The translations under genes were made by a program, and so were the position numbers. DNA of 5,462 bases from Gammaproteobacteria bacterium (GTDB lineage: Bacteria; Pseudomonadota; Gammaproteobacteria; Chromatiales; Chromatiaceae). A model generated the notes under the pieces. It searched no databases, was not told where the DNA came from, and was given only the letters and a program-made list of their open reading frames with translations. Below are positions 4,774 through 5,462 of the stretch, piece after piece; position 1 is the stretch's first letter; each line of letters starts with the position of its first letter. The stretch spans positions 1-5,462 of the forward strand of contig SBFV01000440.1 of assembly GCA_006227775.1 (NCBI GenBank). The letters run 5' to 3'.

Positions 4774-5462
4774 TTACTCGAAGTCCGGGTTCTTCCAATC
4801 GATGGACTCGGCCAGCAACTCCTTGGGTGGTTTGAGCCGTGAGGTGTAGTCGCTCACCGCCAGCACGTCGCGCGCCGAAAAGTTTTTGACCTGCTCGACC
4901 ATGTCCGGGTTGGCGTTACGGCGCTTGCCGTTTTTGATCTCGCCGAACTGGCGTACGATGTAGTTGTAGTGCTGGCCGTGGACCCGGGGATAGTATTTGT
5001 CGTTATCGCCCTCGCCGTTGGGGCCATGGCAGCGGACGCAGTTTTCCTCGTACAGTTTTTTACCATGCTCCAGGTCGTCACCCGGGCCGACACCATTCTT
5101 GGGTGTCATGGGCAGTTTGGCCATGTAGGCGACCACGTCCGCCAGGGCCTGGGCGCCGCCGATCTGGGAGGGCAGGGCGAAGGGATACATGGTGGGGTTG
5201 TCGCGGTTGCCGGCGCGGATGTCGGCCAACTGCTTGATGATGACATTGTGGTGCTGGCCAGCCAATTGCGGGAAGGTGCCGTCATCCAGGCCCCAGCCCT
5301 CCGGCAGGTGGCAGGCGGCGCACACCTCGTAGACATCACGGCCATTTTCGGCATTGCCCTGGAGATGGAGAGCCTCATCCTGTTCGCCACCGCCTTCGTT
5401 CCAGGCTAGGGCGGCCCCCGAAAGACTGACGGCGATGGCCGCAACGGCCAGGCGAAGCGTCA
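4774..5462 (-). CDS. Di-haem cytochrome c of the c4 type, exported; start codon cut by the window edge
   Basis: About 229 aa if the codon at 5461-5463 is the start. The visible part of that codon is TG, and the residues that follow form a clean Sec signal with an A-L-A end at about residue 20, so the gene lacks only one base here. Two haem-binding motifs are present: C48-A-A-C51-H52 and C142-V-R-C145-H146. The protein is an internal duplication. F64-P-Q-L-A-G-Q-H-H-N-x-I-I-K-Q-L matches Y158-P-R-V-H-G-Q-H-Y-N-x-I-V-R-Q-F, as in cytochrome c4, and M92 and M188 are candidate sixth ligands. It should be periplasmic and, by position, is likely to carry electrons from NosGH or the bc1 complex to NosZ. 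A shorter GTG start at 5325 would begin inside the first haem site and lose the signal. The exact donor and acceptor are inferred. Confidence 0.88.
   Translation of the reverse strand, partial: TLRLAVAAIAVSLSGAALAWNEGGGEQDEALHLQGNAENGRDVYEVCAACHLPEGWGLDDGTFPQLAGQHHNVIIKQLADIRAGNRDNPTMYPFALPSQIGGAQALADVVAYMAKLPMTPKNGVGPGDDLEHGKKLYEENCVRCHGPNGEGDNDKYYPRVHGQHYNYIVRQFGEIKNGKRRNANPDMVEQVKNFSARDVLAVSDYTSRLKPPKELLAESIDWKNPDFE

Noticed and set aside
4613..4798. In-frame upstream start for the NosB-like gene
   Set aside because: It would add 62 Pro/Arg/Gly-rich residues, run through the hairpins of the gap and overlap the cytochrome gene by 25 bases. The ATG at 4612 sits right before the first membrane helix.
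4969..5409. Open frame on the + strand across the cytochrome gene
   Set aside because: Antisense to the two CxxCH motifs and the internal duplication, which establish the real gene on the minus strand.

Overview
The window holds five closely packed genes, all on the minus strand. They form the middle of a nos cluster, the genes for reducing nitrous oxide to dinitrogen. In transcription order (high to low coordinates) they are: a di-haem cytochrome c of the c4 type (4774-5462, its start codon cut by one base at the window edge); a six-helix membrane protein that I match to the NosB-type protein of atypical (clade II) nos clusters (3422-4612); nosD, the periplasmic beta-helix copper-site maturation protein (1911-3425); nosG, a Tat-exported protein with four [4Fe-4S] clusters (1042-1875); and nosH, its membrane quinol-dehydrogenase partner (54-1031). 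The catalytic gene nosZ and the transporter/chaperone genes nosF, nosY and nosL are not in the window. By family knowledge nosZ would be expected upstream of 5462 and nosFYL beyond position 1, but that is inference.

The DNA is GC-rich, with codon use to match and long open antisense frames. Together with the c4-type cytochrome and the NosB-NosD-NosG-NosH set, this suggests a denitrifying or N2O-respiring proteobacterium, possibly beta or gamma. The evidence does not support a genus.

The genes suggest one electron route and one maturation route. Quinol would be oxidised by NosH, which passes electrons to periplasmic NosG, then to the c4-type cytochrome and on to NosZ. NosD, with the unseen NosFY ABC transporter, would build or repair the CuZ centre. 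The NosB-like protein has unknown function, but its predicted periplasmic loops are rich in Cys, His and Met. Spacing is tight: nosB-like and nosD overlap in a GTGA, 35 bases separate nosD from nosG, and 10 bases separate nosG from nosH. The only sizeable gap (4613-4773, 161 bases) is densely folded, with a bulged hairpin, a 14-base palindrome and a branched structure that starts right after the cytochrome stop codon.

The least ordinary features are: the structured gap; the acidic tail, linker and short C-terminal helix added to NosD; a large hydrophilic insertion in the NosB-like protein; a Cys-to-Glu change in the first ferredoxin motif of NosH; and the absence of monohaem cytochrome genes between nosG and nosH, with a di-haem cytochrome placed upstream instead. 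The left edge (1-36) is a G-rich palindromic intergenic element that is probably cut by the window. No mobile element, CRISPR array, tRNA or rRNA was seen.
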